NCBI GenBank assembly: GCA_009705435.1
Contig: WLTJ01000126.1
Location: 1 to 5,546, forward strand
Reading direction: 5' to 3'
Source of the DNA: Actinomycetota bacterium
GTDB lineage: Bacteria; Actinomycetota; Acidimicrobiia; Acidimicrobiales; Ilumatobacteraceae
DNA length: 5,546 nt
Both the position numbers and the translations under genes were made by a program. Within the stretch, counting starts at the first letter, position 1. Each line of letters starts with the position of its first letter. Positions 5,254-5,546 of the stretch are shown here, one piece after another. Below the pieces are notes generated by a model. That model was not told where the DNA came from, made no database searches, and was given only the letters and a program-made list of their open reading frames with translations.

Positions 5254-5546
5254 CCCAAGAAGAGTGCCACAGGAGAGGATTCGAAGGTGAATCTGCGGGT
5301 GTGCCCGGTTTGGCGTTACCCAACCACAAAGCAAGATCAAGATCGCGGGCAGGGTGGTTTGTCTCGCCAATGAGTGTGCCATCTGCGTAATAAATGATGG
5401 TGATCACTGAACGCATTGTGCTTGTCGTGTTTGCGGGAGCACTGTGCAATGTCCAGCCAGTATGAAATGTTGCGTCACCGACGACAAAGGGTCCGTGAGT
5501 TGAGAGATTGAGTTTGCGTTGCTCGACGAGAGTGTCGAAATACGAC
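5246..5546 (-). CDS. Phytanoyl-CoA dioxygenase (PhyH) family protein, C-terminal part (5' end outside window)
   Basis: The frame is open from the right edge, and 99 complete residues precede the TAA at 5246-5248; the N-terminal part with the HxD iron ligands is missing. PhyH-family enzymes are Fe(II)/2-oxoglutarate-dependent hydroxylases. Visible is the C-terminal half of the double-stranded beta-helix: GDATFHTGWTLHSAPAN at fragment residues 23-39, in which His34 fits the distal iron ligand, and Arg45, 11 residues later, fits the 2-oxoglutarate-binding Arg, the same spacing as in human phytanoyl-CoA hydroxylase. It is followed by a VITIIYYADG strand and the DLALWLGNAKPGTPADSPSNPLL tail typical of bacterial members. 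The substrate is not predictable; bacterial relatives act on diverse small molecules. Its last codons overlap the start of the radical SAM gene by 8 nt, so the two are probably co-translated. The ATG-less reading through the edge shows that the TTG at 5449 is internal. Confidence 0.85.
   Translation of the reverse strand, partial: SYFDTLVEQRKLNLSTHGPFVVGDATFHTGWTLHSAPANTTSTMRSVITIIYYADGTLIGETNHPARDLDLALWLGNAKPGTPADSPSNPLLWHSSWDE

Noticed and set aside
1..5546. tRNA, rRNA, CRISPR arrays, insertion sequences, phage genes
   Set aside because: No spaced direct repeats, terminal inverted repeats, transposase motifs or tRNA-like folds were noticed. Coding sequence covers almost the whole window.

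Overview
The window comes from a gene-dense bacterial chromosome of intermediate G+C (about half, by eye). Every gene is protein-coding; I see no RNA gene, CRISPR array or mobile element. The zinc-type ABC importer beside a small His/Asp-rich protein with HGPDCGH modules, a candidate leaderless GTG start, and a FadD-like ligase near a phytanoyl-CoA dioxygenase-family gene suggest an actinobacterium. A freshwater or marine actinobacterial/acidimicrobial lineage would fit the G+C, but this is an inference from gene content and I would not name a genus.

The left part (1-1983, + strand) is a three-gene metal-uptake operon of the ZnuA/ZnuB/ZnuC (AztC/B/A) type. It holds the C-terminal end of the solute-binding protein, then an ABC-3 family permease 9 nt downstream, then the ATPase, whose ATG overlaps the permease stop (ATGA). 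A His at the third metal-ligand position of the binding protein favours zinc over manganese.

A convergent gene (1988-2266, - strand) ends only 4 nt from the ATPase stop. It encodes a 92-residue, extremely His/Asp-rich protein made of two diverged copies of one module (CxH plus many HxH/DH pairs) joined by a linker with two Cys. It is the most unusual object here and a plausible zinc buffer, donor or storage protein serving the adjacent transporter. A perfect 18-bp palindrome (2284-2301) and a -10-like hexamer with leaderless spacing lie directly upstream of its GTG start.

The right part (2291-5546, - strand, read right to left) holds the 3' end of a PhyH-family Fe(II)/2-oxoglutarate dioxygenase gene, a radical SAM/SPASM protein of the anaerobic sulfatase-maturase (anSME) family whose ATG overlaps the dioxygenase stop by 8 nt, and, 44 nt further on, a 558-residue AMP-forming acyl-CoA synthetase. 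The first two are very probably translationally coupled. The ligase may belong to the same transcript or have its own promoter. The pairing of an O2-dependent dioxygenase with an oxygen-sensitive multi-[4Fe-4S] enzyme is the other point of interest.
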